Source: an uncultured Eubacterium sp. | GTDB lineage: Bacteria; Bacillota; Clostridia; Peptostreptococcales; Anaerovoracaceae | DNA: 64,000 nucleotides | NCBI GenBank assembly: GCA_946555345.1 | Contig: CAMNSS010000015.1 | Span: 1 to 64,000, forward strand | Direction: 5' to 3' | Made by a program: the position numbers and the translations under genes | Notes under the pieces: model-generated | Databases searched by the model: none | The model's input: only the letters and a program-made list of their open reading frames with translations | What the model was told of the DNA's origin: nothing | Part shown: piece by piece, positions 55,074-63,490 of the stretch | How the letters are laid out: each line of letters opens with the position of its first letter | Numbering within the stretch: position 1 is the stretch's first letter

Positions 55074-55534
55074 AAGTATTTGAAGGAAAGTTAGTATCGA
55101 AAAAAATCAGAATCGGCATCGTCGCCGCCCGTTTCAATGAATTTATTACATCGAAACTGTTATCAGGCGCGCTCGACACCTTAAAACGCCACGATGTGGA
55201 AGAAGATGACATCCATATCGCATGGGTACCCGGCGCGTTTGAAATTCCGCTGATTGCGTCCAAAATGGCAAACAGCGGCAACTACGACGCTGTGATCTGC
55301 CTGGGCGCTGTGATCAGGGGAAGCACAACCCATTACGATTATGTGTGCAGCGAGGTTTCAAAGGGCATTGCCCAAACCTCCATGGCAAGCGGCATTCCTG
55401 TCATGTTCGGCATCCTGACGACGGAAAATATCGAACAGGCTATCGAGCGTGCCGGGACAAAAGCCGGAAACAAAGGCTCTGATTGCGCCGCCGGAGCGAT
55501 CGAAATGGTCAACCTCATCAGGGAAATGCAATAA
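55070..55534 (+). CDS. ribH: lumazine synthase
   Basis: Condenses the ribityl-pyrimidine with DHBP; forms icosahedral or pentameric shells. Signatures: [58 protein letters not shown] and [23 protein letters not shown]. 154 aa. SD GGGAG just upstream. Last gene of the rib operon. Confidence 0.97.
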   Translation: MKVFEGKLVSKKIRIGIVAARFNEFITSKLLSGALDTLKRHDVEEDDIHIAWVPGAFEIPLIASKMANSGNYDAVICLGAVIRGSTTHYDYVCSEVSKGIAQTSMASGIPVMFGILTTENIEQAIERAGTKAGNKGSDCAAGAIEMVNLIREMQ

Positions 55535-55562
55535 ACAGCAGGCAAAAATACAGATGAAAAGA

Positions 55563-55636
55563 AAAAGGGCAGATAAATCCAGGAGCTGTTTGAACGGCAA
55601 AGAGCCATAAGCCTTCCAAAATTTATCTGTCCTTTT
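55563..55636 (+). terminator. terminator of the rib operon
   Basis: AAAAGGGCAGATAAAT pairs with ATTTATCTGTCCTTTT (one G-U) around a 42-nt loop, ending in TTTT. 29 bp past the ribH stop. Confidence 0.8.
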
Positions 55637-55780
55637 AAAATGCGCATAAAACACGGATACAATGCGCGCGCAATCGCCTGCCACGGGCAAAACTGCCGCA
55701 CCAAAGCGGCCGCATCAAGCCGAAAAAGCAACTGGGCAAAAGCGCCGCATCAAGAAAAAAACGCACCGTGCCGGCCTTAT

Positions 55781-56971
55781 CTAAAACCCCTTTTTTTCAT
55801 TATTCTTCATCGCATTGGATACCGCCGCAAAAATGCATCCCGCAACGGGCCAGATCACCCATGTGATATGCCAGTCATTGCTCAGGAAGCTCCAGAGGAG
55901 GTAAATCGCTGTCACGGCCGGCCAATAGATGCTGCCGAGCTTTTCTTCCCTTTTCACATTTTCCTGGAAGGCTGCATCATATTGGTTTTGCTTTAAAAGC
56001 TGCAAGAAGCCTCCCTTCATGATCCCCAGCCGGATAAAAAGACTGACGCCGGAAGCCACCATCAAAAGCAGTACCGACACCATCAGCACCACCAGCGGCT
56101 GGGAAAAACCGATCAAACTGACTACAATCAGCGGAACCGGGCTTAAAATGCAAAGCGCCACGCCTTTGGCAATGCCGTTGCTGAATTGCGGCGCGAAATC
56201 AGCGAAAACGCCTTCGATTACCTGCACGCTTTCCGCATCCAGAAAAAACATCCCGCTCTTAACATATTCATACCGCTTCATCATGATGCTCCCTCTGATA
56301 AACAGCATCACCGCACTTGCCACCATGATAAACAAGCACAACAATCCAATCAGCGCCGCCGCCCGTTCCGACAGGATTTCGCCGCCTTCCTTTCCGGTAA
56401 ATCCGGCTGCCCCGATGAGAACTGCCGGGGAAAGGATGCAGAGCATCACGCCCAATGCAACCTTCTTGCCAAATTCAGCAGTGTTCTCCATAAAACGGTT
56501 GATTTCTTCCGCTGCCATCTGCTTGCCCGCTCCGGATGCTTCAAAACCCTCCTGCTGGTTGCCTGCCCTGCCACGCATTGCCTCGCCATCTGCCATTTCC
56601 CGAAAAGCAGCAGGCGCAGTTTCCCCTGCTTGCTCGATTTTTGCATTCTCCCTTGCTTGCCCAGCTCGCCCAAACGCCCCTGTTTTCCCGGAAATAACCT
56701 GCCCTTGTTCCTCCGCTTCCTCGGAAACGGCCTGCCCCTGCGCCTCTATTTCTGGCGCTTCTATCCTTTTCCCGAAAGAGCCTTTTAACAAATAGTCAGT
56801 CGTCACAGCGAAAAGCTCCGACATTTCCAGTATCCGGTTGATATCAGGCATGCTTGTCCCGCTCTCCCACTTGGAAACGGATTGCCTGGATACGCCCAGC
56901 CGCTCCGCTAATTCTTCCTGGGACCAGCCGTTTTGCTTTCTATGCTTTATGATTCGTTCGCCGATATTCAT
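55781..56971 (-). CDS. membrane-anchored XRE-family regulator
   Basis: A 396-aa protein. Residues 1-60 form a Cro/C1-type helix-turn-helix (NIGERIIKHRKQNGWSQEELAERLGVSRQSVSKWESGTSMPD). A Glu/Gly/Ala/Gln-rich low-complexity linker (about residues 70-165) follows, then about six TM segments in two similar halves with VALGVMLCILSPAVLIG and VALCILSPVPLIVV repeats. This HTH-plus-membrane layout is common in clostridial envelope-sensing regulators; ligand unknown. AAGGAG precedes the ATG. An inverted repeat CCGATG-N4-CATCGG (57098-57113) upstream may be its operator. Confidence 0.85.
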   Translation of the reverse strand: MNIGERIIKHRKQNGWSQEELAERLGVSRQSVSKWESGTSMPDINRILEMSELFAVTTDYLLKGSFGKRIEAPEIEAQGQAVSEEAEEQGQVISGKTGAFGRAGQARENAKIEQAGETAPAAFREMADGEAMRGRAGNQQEGFEASGAGKQMAAEEINRFMENTAEFGKKVALGVMLCILSPAVLIGAAGFTGKEGGEILSERAAALIGLLCLFIMVASAVMLFIRGSIMMKRYEYVKSGMFFLDAESVQVIEGVFADFAPQFSNGIAKGVALCILSPVPLIVVSLIGFSQPLVVLMVSVLLLMVASGVSLFIRLGIMKGGFLQLLKQNQYDAAFQENVKREEKLGSIYWPAVTAIYLLWSFLSNDWHITWVIWPVAGCIFAAVSNAMKNNEKKGF

Positions 56972-57097
56972 TTCCTTAATTCTCCTTATCCATATTATGC
57001 CACATAAACCCGCCGCAAACGCATGGCGTTTTGATTGCTGTCATTGTATCAAACATTCCCGGAAAAATGCTACCAATAGCGCTTGTAAATTTGTCAA

Positions 57098-57113
57098 CCG
57101 ATGGTTGCATCGG
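57098..57113. promoter_or_regulatory. inverted repeat upstream of the XRE gene
   Basis: CCGATG, GTTG, CATCGG next to a TTGACA on the minus strand. A possible autoregulatory operator. No proper U-run follows, so a terminator is less likely. Confidence 0.35.
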
Positions 57114-57153
57114 CAAAAAAACAGGAAAAAACGATGTTCTGCCCTTTGCATCC

Positions 57154-57621
57154 TCAATTCAATACCCAGGCGATATAATTGAGATGCCCGCAAAAAGTGA
57201 CCCACATCAAGTACGGGAATTGAAGCCATGCTGCCAGCCTGTCAACTTTCCGGTATGATAAAATCATCAGTGCAATCAGAAGCCAAAGCAAAGACAGCCA
57301 GAGCAGCGCCCAGCCGAATGCCTGCAAGCAGAAAAAGATAGGGCTCCAGAAAAAATGAACCACCATCTGCAAAAGGAAAAACAAAAGGGCAGTAATCCGG
57401 TTTTGGGAAGAAGCTAGCCAGATGCGCGCCGCCCCGATTCCCATAAGCACATACAATGCCGTCCAGGCAATGGGAAACACAAATGCCGGCAAGCACAGGA
57501 AATTCCCCATGATATCTTCATACCCTTGTATCCCTGTCCTGCTCAATAGGCCCGAAAGAAGGCCTGCCGCCTCTGCAAATACGATAAAAAACACATATGC
57601 TTTCCATGCTTTTCCGCCCAC
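57154..57621 (-). CDS. TspO/MBR-family membrane protein
   Basis: A five-TM, 155-aa tryptophan-rich sensory protein/benzodiazepine-receptor homologue binding tetrapyrroles and other ligands. Family features: PAFVFPIAWTALYVLMGIGA, VHFFWSPIFFCLQ and the C-terminal FPYLMWVTFCGHLNYIAWVLN. The track begins at TTG 57627; GTG 57621 has a better 9-base spacing to GGGGG and is preferred. Confidence 0.9.
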   Translation of the reverse strand: MGGKAWKAYVFFIVFAEAAGLLSGLLSRTGIQGYEDIMGNFLCLPAFVFPIAWTALYVLMGIGAARIWLASSQNRITALLFFLLQMVVHFFWSPIFFCLQAFGWALLWLSLLWLLIALMILSYRKVDRLAAWLQFPYLMWVTFCGHLNYIAWVLN

Positions 57622-57631
57622 AAACAATCAC

Positions 57632-57656
57632 CCCCACGCAAATATATGCGCAGGGG
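57632..57656 (-). terminator. weak hairpin between the acyl-CoA ligase and tspO
   Basis: CCCC...GCA and TGC...GGGG stem around an AATATA loop. The G-rich arm doubles as the tspO ribosome binding site, so folding could reduce tspO translation. Confidence 0.4.
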
Positions 57657-57673
57657 CTTGCCCGATATGCAAA

Positions 57674-59308
57674 TCAGCTCATATTCTGTTGTTCAACCAA
57701 ACGTTCTGCGCCATATTTCTTGCGGAGCGCAGGCTTTTCGATCTTGCCGGTCGCATTTCGCGGCACTTCGGCAAAGATAATCTTCTTTGGCCGTTTATAC
57801 CGGGGCAGCTCCTTGCAATACTGATTGATTTCATCTTCGGTACACGTCATGCCCTCCTTAATGGATATGATCGCACCCGTGATTTCACCCAGCCTCCTGT
57901 CGGCAAGCCCGATCACCGCCACATCCTTCACCTTTTCGTATGCGCTGAGGAAATTTTCGATCTGGACGGGATAAATATTTTCGCCGCCGCTGATGATAAC
58001 GTCCTTTTTCCGGTCAACCAGGAAAATAAATCCATCCTCATCCTGCATCGCCATATCCCCGGTATAGAGCCAGCCATCCTTCAATGCACTGGCGGTAGCT
58101 TCCGGATCATTGTAATAGCAGGTCATGACGCCCGGGCCTTTCACGCAAAGCTCGCCCACTGCGCCCTGTTCCACTTCATCGCCGCTTTCATCGACGATTT
58201 TGCATTTCCAGCGGTATCCCGGAATGCCGATCGCACCCACCTTATGGATGTTTTCGATCCCCAGATGGACGCACCCCGGGCCTGTCGATTCCGATAAACC
58301 GTAATTTGTATCATACAAATGGTGCGGGAAATACTCTTTCCAATGCGTAATCAAAGACGGCGGCACGGGCTGCGCACCGATATGCATCAGCCGCCATTGA
58401 TCCAGCTTATAATCGGAAAGCTTCACATCGCCCCGGTCGAGGCTGTCCAGGATTTCCTGCGCCCAAGGGACGAGCAGCCATACCAGGGTACATTGTTCCT
58501 TGGAAACCGCTTCCAAGATGATTTCCGGCGTAGTTCCCGTCAAGAGCACTGCCTTGCTTCCTGCGCAAAGGCTGCCCATCCAGTGAAATTTCGCGCCCGT
58601 ATGGTAAAGCGGCGGGATGCATAAAAACACGTCGTCCCTGCCGGTCAAATGATGCTTTTGCTCCATCTGCGCCGCCTGCATCAAGCTTTCGTGGTTATGT
58701 AAAATCGCTTTGGGAAAACCCGTCGTTCCCGAAGAAAAATAGATCGCAGCATCGTCATCCTCTTCTAAACGGATGAGCGGCGCTGTGCTGGAGCAATCCG
58801 CAACCAGCTCTCGATACCCTTCCGCAAAGGTCGGACAGCCATCGCCTACGTAAATCAGCAGCCTGCCCTTTCCGATCTCTTCTTCGATCGACTCAATCCT
58901 GCCGATGAACTCCGGACCGAAGAACAGCACATGGACTTCTGCCAGATCCGCACAGTATTGGATTTCCTCCGCCGTAAAACGAAAATTAAACGGCACTGCG
59001 ATCGCGCCTGTCTTCAAAATGCCGAAATAGATCGGCAGCCATTCCAGGCAGTTGAACATCAGGATCGCCACGCGGTCTCCTTTTTTAATGCCCCTGCTCA
59101 AAAGCATATTTGCGACCCGGTTCGCCTTTTCATCGAAAACATTCCAGGTTATTTCCCTCCGGTATGGCGTCGATGAGGTCTGCTGCACCAGGTCGTATTC
59201 CTTCCAGGTCTTCTTTCTGGCATCTTTAATCGTCGGATTCAGTTCCACAAGCGCTATTTCCTCGCCATAAAGTTTATGATTTCTTTCCAGCAAATCGGTT
59301 ACAGGCAT
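57674..59308 (-). CDS. AMP-dependent acyl-CoA synthetase
   Basis: A 544-aa ANL-superfamily ligase that activates a carboxylic acid with ATP and CoA. The AMP-binding P-loop is IYFSSGTTGFPKAI, the A5 motif YGLSESTG, the hinge/A7 region GWLYTGDMA and the catalytic Lys in the C-terminal RNATGKIEKPALR. Chain-length preference is not deducible. ATG 59308 with AAAGGATT upstream. It lies downstream of the FadH-like gene, consistent with feeding acyl-CoA substrates to it. Confidence 0.92.
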   Translation of the reverse strand: MPVTDLLERNHKLYGEEIALVELNPTIKDARKKTWKEYDLVQQTSSTPYRREITWNVFDEKANRVANMLLSRGIKKGDRVAILMFNCLEWLPIYFGILKTGAIAVPFNFRFTAEEIQYCADLAEVHVLFFGPEFIGRIESIEEEIGKGRLLIYVGDGCPTFAEGYRELVADCSSTAPLIRLEEDDDAAIYFSSGTTGFPKAILHNHESLMQAAQMEQKHHLTGRDDVFLCIPPLYHTGAKFHWMGSLCAGSKAVLLTGTTPEIILEAVSKEQCTLVWLLVPWAQEILDSLDRGDVKLSDYKLDQWRLMHIGAQPVPPSLITHWKEYFPHHLYDTNYGLSESTGPGCVHLGIENIHKVGAIGIPGYRWKCKIVDESGDEVEQGAVGELCVKGPGVMTCYYNDPEATASALKDGWLYTGDMAMQDEDGFIFLVDRKKDVIISGGENIYPVQIENFLSAYEKVKDVAVIGLADRRLGEITGAIISIKEGMTCTEDEINQYCKELPRYKRPKKIIFAEVPRNATGKIEKPALRKKYGAERLVEQQNMS

Positions 59309-59337
59309 ATTTTAAATCCTTTCTCTCGCATATATGA

Positions 59338-59395
59338 TACGTTTTCTGGCTAATAATTTCTAACGGTATATATTTCTAACGATATGAATCAAAAT
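59338..59395 (-). repeat. 16-bp-period repeat in the acyl-CoA synthetase leader
   Basis: ATTTCTAACGGTAT at 59356 and ATTTCTAACGATAT at 59372 are exactly 16 bp apart. In gene sense the units read GTTAGAAATATATACC and GTTAGAAATTATTAGC, flanked by more diverged 16-mers. They lie in the 5' leader between the promoter and the SD. Confidence 0.55.
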
Positions 59396-59407
59396 CATAC
59401 GGCATAT

Positions 59408-59436
59408 ATTATACACAATTTCAGGCGTTTCGTCCA
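59408..59436 (-). promoter_or_regulatory. promoter of the acyl-CoA synthetase
   Basis: Minus strand TGGACG, 17 bp, TATAAT. Perfect -10, poor -35. The leader would be about 90 nt. Confidence 0.55.
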
Positions 59437-59455
59437 GAATTATCAGGCGAAATCA

Positions 59456-59499
59456 AACAAAGCGCATGGGATGCTCCAAAACCGGAACGCCCCATGCGC
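59456..59499 (-). terminator. terminator downstream of the FadH-like gene
   Basis: GCGCATGGG and CCCATGCGC with an inner partial stem; T-rich (TTTGTTTG) on the minus strand. 200 bp past the gene stop. Confidence 0.75.
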
Positions 59500-59700
59500 A
59501 TGATTTATTTGGCGTGTATGTACCGAACATCATCTATTGATGCGCATTCATCTTGTTCTTCCATTTCATGGTTCTTCTGCCCATGCGCCCTTATTTGCCA
59601 TGGCTTGCGCGCATTTTACCGGATGGGACAATGGCAGGGCCAGCGGCTTTGGAGGTCATCTGCCGCACGCTTGCGCACATTTCACGGTACGCCCCGGCCG
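59500..59700. other. 3' spacer of the FadH-like gene with imperfect repeats
   Basis: No gene is supported. GCTTGCGC(G/A)CATTT occurs twice about 80 bp apart, and in minus sense two GAAGAAC blocks lie 16 bp apart. The short plus-strand ORFs here have no SD. Confidence 0.35.
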
Positions 59701-61698
59701 CTATATGTGGTTTGCCACCTCAAACGCATCCCAGATGCCGTACATGATATTCGATACCTTCTTCGCATCGCCCAGCACATAAAGCTCCGGAATTTCAAAT
59801 TGCAGCTCTTTATAAAGCGCATCGTTTTCCTGATAGCCCACAGCGAGGATCACGGAATCGCAATCAAACTTTCTTTCCCCGTCCGCAGTTTCCACGGTAA
59901 GCTGTTTTCCATCATAACCCTTTGCCTTCGCGCCTGCGATCACCTCGATCCCGTTATACGGAATCAGCCGTTCGAGCATTTCGCTGTTTGCATGGCAGAG
60001 CGGTCCGTTTACCGCCAGGATCTGGTCGAGCGCTTCGACGATCTTCACATCCTTTCCCTGCTGTGCCAGCCACAAAGCAGTTTCACAGCCGACAAGCCCG
60101 CCGCCGATTACGACAGCTTTTCCGCCTGCCTCTTTTTCCTTCATCAGCACCTGCGCCGCAGAGTACACCTTGTCGTCAGCGCCAAGCGAAAACATCTTCG
60201 GCGTTGAGCCGGTTGCCAGGATAACACCATCAACATCAGCGCTCTTAATCTGCTCTGCGCTGAGCTTTGTATTCAGATGCACCGGCACATGAAGCTTATC
60301 CAGCATCACGCCAAACCAATCAGCCAGCGCGATATCGTCCTCTTTAAAATCTGGCGCTCCGCCGGGCAGCAGGTTGCCGCCGAGACGGCTGCCCTTTTCA
60401 TAAAGCACGGGTTTATGCCCCCGCAACGCCAGAACCATTGCCGCTTCACAGCCTGCCACGCCGCCGCCGACGATCATGACATCTTTCGGCGTGCATACAG
60501 GCTGTAATGCCGTCGCCCGTTCCCGGCAAGCCTGCGGATTAACCGCACAGTTCAGCATCGAATATTCCTGAATCCTTCCCATGCAGCCTTCGTGGCACGA
60601 AATGCATGGCCTGATTTCCGCCTGCCTTCCGCTTCGCAGCTTATTCACATAGTCAGGATCTGCCAAAAGCGGTCTGCCCAGGCTGATCATATCCGTCTCC
60701 CCGTTCTCGATCGCTTCCAGCGCCATATCCGGATCGTCCATCCTGCCCGCACAGATGACCGGCACATCGACCGTTTCCTTCATCAGCTTCGCATACGGGC
60801 GGTAAAGCCCCTTCTTCTGGTACATAGGCGGATGGCTCCACCACCAGGAATCGTATGAACCGACATCCGTGTCAAGCGCATCATAACCGTACGATACGAG
60901 CAATTTGGCCGCTTCTGCCCCTTCGTCCAGATCCCTGCCCTTTTCCACAAATTCTTCGCCCGGCAGCGCACCGTCCCTGAAATCCTTAATAAAGCTCTTC
61001 GGGCTATAGCGCAGCGTTACAGGGAAATCCTCTCCGCAGGTTTTCTTGATTTCCTCTACGATTTCCCGTGCAAAGCGCAGCCTGTTTTCCAGGCTTCCGC
61101 CGTATTCGTCCGTACGCTGGTTGAAAAGCGCAATCGCAAACTGGTCGATCAGGTAGCCTTCGTGAACCGCATGGATCTGCACGCCGTCAAAGCCTGCCCG
61201 TTTCGCATTGAACGCACCTTTGCCAAACTGCTCCACGATCAGCCTGATTTCTTCCTTCGCCAGTTCCCGGCAGGTCTTATCAAGCCACCTGTGCGGGATC
61301 GGCGACGGCGCTACAGGCGGGTATTCACCGAGGTTCGTCGGTATGGTAACGCGCCCAAAGCCTCCTGACATCTGTAAAAACACCTTTGCGCCGTACGCAT
61401 GGATGCGCTCGGTCATCTCTCGTCCCGTTCTTACAAACTGGACGGAGTTATGCGTCGGGCACGGGCAATTCGGCATACCGTGTTCCTCCACCTCGTTATC
61501 GACAAAGGTAACGCCCGTTATGATCAGGCCCGTGCCGCCTTTGGCACGTTCGGTATAATAGTCGATTCCCCTCTGGTTAAAGCCGCCCTCCGCATCGGCA
61601 AGCCCGAGCGGTCCCATCGGAGCCATGGCAAACCTGTTTTTGATCCTGCATTTGCCAATGCTCACGGGCGTAAACAATTTCTCATACTTAAAATGCAT
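59701..61698 (-). CDS. NADH:flavin oxidoreductase, enoate/2,4-dienoyl-CoA reductase type
   Basis: A 665-aa old-yellow-enzyme fusion: an FMN TIM-barrel (KNRFAMAPMGPLGLADAEGGF, GVQIHAVHEGYLIDQFAIALFNQRTDEYGGSLENR), a 4Fe-4S motif CISCHEGCMGRIQEYSMLNCAVNP, then FAD/NAD-binding Rossmann domains (VMIVGGGVAGCEAAMVLALRG, AVVIGGGLVGCETALWLAQQG). It belongs to the FadH/BaiCD/enoate reductase group that reduces carbon-carbon double bonds of enoates or enoyl-CoA. The exact substrate (fatty, bile or cinnamic acid) is open. ATG with GGGAGGTG upstream; divergent from the TetR gene over a probable operator. Confidence 0.92.
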   Translation of the reverse strand: MHFKYEKLFTPVSIGKCRIKNRFAMAPMGPLGLADAEGGFNQRGIDYYTERAKGGTGLIITGVTFVDNEVEEHGMPNCPCPTHNSVQFVRTGREMTERIHAYGAKVFLQMSGGFGRVTIPTNLGEYPPVAPSPIPHRWLDKTCRELAKEEIRLIVEQFGKGAFNAKRAGFDGVQIHAVHEGYLIDQFAIALFNQRTDEYGGSLENRLRFAREIVEEIKKTCGEDFPVTLRYSPKSFIKDFRDGALPGEEFVEKGRDLDEGAEAAKLLVSYGYDALDTDVGSYDSWWWSHPPMYQKKGLYRPYAKLMKETVDVPVICAGRMDDPDMALEAIENGETDMISLGRPLLADPDYVNKLRSGRQAEIRPCISCHEGCMGRIQEYSMLNCAVNPQACRERATALQPVCTPKDVMIVGGGVAGCEAAMVLALRGHKPVLYEKGSRLGGNLLPGGAPDFKEDDIALADWFGVMLDKLHVPVHLNTKLSAEQIKSADVDGVILATGSTPKMFSLGADDKVYSAAQVLMKEKEAGGKAVVIGGGLVGCETALWLAQQGKDVKIVEALDQILAVNGPLCHANSEMLERLIPYNGIEVIAGAKAKGYDGKQLTVETADGERKFDCDSVILAVGYQENDALYKELQFEIPELYVLGDAKKVSNIMYGIWDAFEVANHI

Positions 61699-61797
61699 CT
61701 GACACCTCCCGTTTTCATTTCGCTTCCTTGTTTTGTTACATTGCTTTGTTACATTCGAACCGCGCGTTCAATGAAATATTCCATTCGATTTACGATT

Positions 61798-62070
61798 CAG
61801 CAAAACCATAATTTACTAGAATCATTTTAGAAGAAGCCCACACCATTAAAACCATACGTCTTCAAAATCACCCTCACTAAAACGATGACTCACGAGAGCC
61901 ATGATTTAGCAGAAATTACGGTTCACCCGGGTCTCGTCCTATTAAAACCACACGCCACCAAAATCGTACTTTGCCGAAGCGATAATCTACTGAAATCGTG
62001 ATCCAGCAGAACCGCAATTCACTAGAGCCGCGCATTACCAAATCTGAGATTCATTAGAATCATTTCATTG
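61798..62070. repeat. degenerate tandem repeat, about 17 units of 16 bp
   Basis: The core A(A/G)AA(C/T)C recurs at about 61802, 61818, 61833, 61848, 61864, 61879, 61895, 61911, 61928, 61944, 61960, 61976, 61992, 62008, 62024, 62039 and 62056. Steps are 15-17 bp, mostly exactly 16. A plus-strand consensus is about AATCATGATTCACTAG. No ORF with an SD crosses it. It fills the divergent gap between the FadH-like and TetR genes and merges into the palindrome at 62057. Confidence 0.8.
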
Positions 62071-62092
62071 AATATATTCTATGAAATGATTC
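62057..62092. promoter_or_regulatory. 36-bp near-perfect palindrome, probable TetR operator
   Basis: GAATCATTTCAT, then T-GAATATATTC-T, then ATGAAATGATTC: 34 of 36 positions are self-complementary. It lies 55 bp upstream of the TetR-family ATG and upstream of the divergent FadH-like gene, the standard place for autoregulation. Confidence 0.75.
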
Positions 62093-62147
62093 TACCACAG
62101 ATAATTATCTATTGCAATCCCAAATACGGTCGGTTAAAATAAATCCC

Positions 62148-62726
62148 ATGAAGAAGAAACTGACAAACCGCGATAAACAGGCGCAAGCCACGAAAAAGAA
62201 AATCTACCAGGTCGGGATAAAGCTGATCCAAAAACACGGACTCGATGGCGTGAACGTGACGCAGATCGCCAAATCAGCGGGCGTTTCCGTCGGCACATTC
62301 TATCATTACTACAACTCGAAGCTCGATTTATTCATGGATCTTTACCGCAAAGCCGACCAGTACTACGAAACAGAACTAGTGCATTCACTGAAAGGCTGCT
62401 CCTATCCGAAAAATGTCTACCGCTTTTTCGATGAATATGCTGAACTTGCGGTAGAAAACGGCGTACCGCTCACGCAAAAAATGTACGTTCCCGAAAACAC
62501 GCTGTTCACTGCCAGGACACAGGGAATGCACGCCGTGCTGGAAGCGCTCATCTGCGATGCGCAAGTCTGCGGGCTTTGCAAGTTAAAAGACACGCCGCAG
62601 GAAATCGAAAAGGAATTATTCCTCATCGCCCGCGGCGTGATATTTGACTGGGCGCTGTATGAAGGCAGTTATGATTTAAAGGAAAAAATGCAGAAGATGC
62701 TGGCGCTCTATTTGGAAAGCGCATAA
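62148..62726 (+). CDS. TetR-family transcriptional regulator
   Basis: A 192-aa regulator. The N-terminal HTH is typical (KKKIYQVGIKLIQKHGLDGVNVTQIAKSAGVSVGTFYHYYNSKLDLFMDLY). The C-terminal helical domain is divergent and would bind the effector, plausibly an acyl-CoA given the neighbours. ATG 62148 is preferred; the track TTG at 62112 has no SD, and even the ATG has only a weak one. The likely operator is the adjacent palindrome. Confidence 0.9.
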   Translation: MKKKLTNRDKQAQATKKKIYQVGIKLIQKHGLDGVNVTQIAKSAGVSVGTFYHYYNSKLDLFMDLYRKADQYYETELVHSLKGCSYPKNVYRFFDEYAELAVENGVPLTQKMYVPENTLFTARTQGMHAVLEALICDAQVCGLCKLKDTPQEIEKELFLIARGVIFDWALYEGSYDLKEKMQKMLALYLESA

Positions 62727-63025
62727 GGCGCTCGCTTGCGCCCTATTGAAAGTGCGCATGAATCACTAGCTTGCTACATCGCATCAAGCAAATCGATTGC
62801 ACAAACGCTAATTGGCGGAAAGACCTACAAGGCACGTACTTGCTTCTACGTACCCGGCAATCGAGCTGGCGTCATGTTTTTTACCATATAGAAAACATCG
62901 CTGTAAACCATATACAAAGCCTGCCGATGAAAAAGGATCGAAGAAGCTGGCTTCGTTCCTTCTATCAAGCAATACGCCAACATCATAAATGAACTTTATA
63001 TTTCCAATCAAATGAGGAGGCTTCT
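62727..63025. other. spacer between the TetR and MaoC genes
   Basis: It begins with a small GGCGC/GCGCC hairpin (62727-62741) without a clear U-run. A 73-codon TTG-initiated ORF (62771-62992) has no SD and no recognisable similarity. It may hold the maoC promoter or a decayed gene; nothing firm. Confidence 0.35.
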
Positions 63026-63454
63026 ATGTATTTTGACGATTTTAATGTTGGAGATATCTTCCCTATCAAACGCATCCAGATAAAAAAAGAGAAAATGACA
63101 GCGTTTGCAAAAGAATACGACCCCCAGCAGATCCATACCGATGAAGCATTCGGAAAAGAATCTAAATTCGGCCAGATTATCGCACCCGGAATCATGAGCT
63201 TCATGTCCGTCTGGGCTGAATTTGTCAAAAGCAATGTCATTACCGATCATTTCATTGCGGCGCAGAGCTTCAAAATCAACTGGCTTTCCCCGGTATTCGC
63301 CGATGATGTCTTAACCGGGCAGGCCATCATCAAAAAACTGACGCCCCGCAATCCGTATAACGGCATTGTCGATATCAATCTCATCATCTTTAACCAGGAT
63401 GAAAAAATGGTGATGGATACAGTCACGGAAGCCATACTTGCCCGCAGGCCATAG
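63026..63454 (+). CDS. MaoC-family hot-dog dehydratase
   Basis: A 142-aa single hot-dog-fold protein of the (R)-specific enoyl-CoA hydratase type. The hydratase signature is visible: FAKEYDPQQIHTDEAFGKESKFGQIIAPGIMSF, containing the catalytic Asp and His of the family. ATG with GAGGAGG upstream. It fits the neighbouring acyl-CoA ligase and enoate reductase as an enoyl-CoA/3-hydroxyacyl-CoA interconverting enzyme. Confidence 0.9.
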   Translation: MYFDDFNVGDIFPIKRIQIKKEKMTAFAKEYDPQQIHTDEAFGKESKFGQIIAPGIMSFMSVWAEFVKSNVITDHFIAAQSFKINWLSPVFADDVLTGQAIIKKLTPRNPYNGIVDINLIIFNQDEKMVMDTVTEAILARRP

Positions 63455-63490
63455 GCATTGCCGGCAAAAATAACGGCAAAGCCTTACGCA

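Noticed and set aside
61798-62070. CRISPR array
   Set aside because: The 16-bp units are directly adjacent with no unique spacers and are strongly diverged; no cas genes are present.
62771-62992. 73-codon ORF between tetR and maoC
   Set aside because: TTG start without SD, composition unlike neighbours, no recognisable motif.
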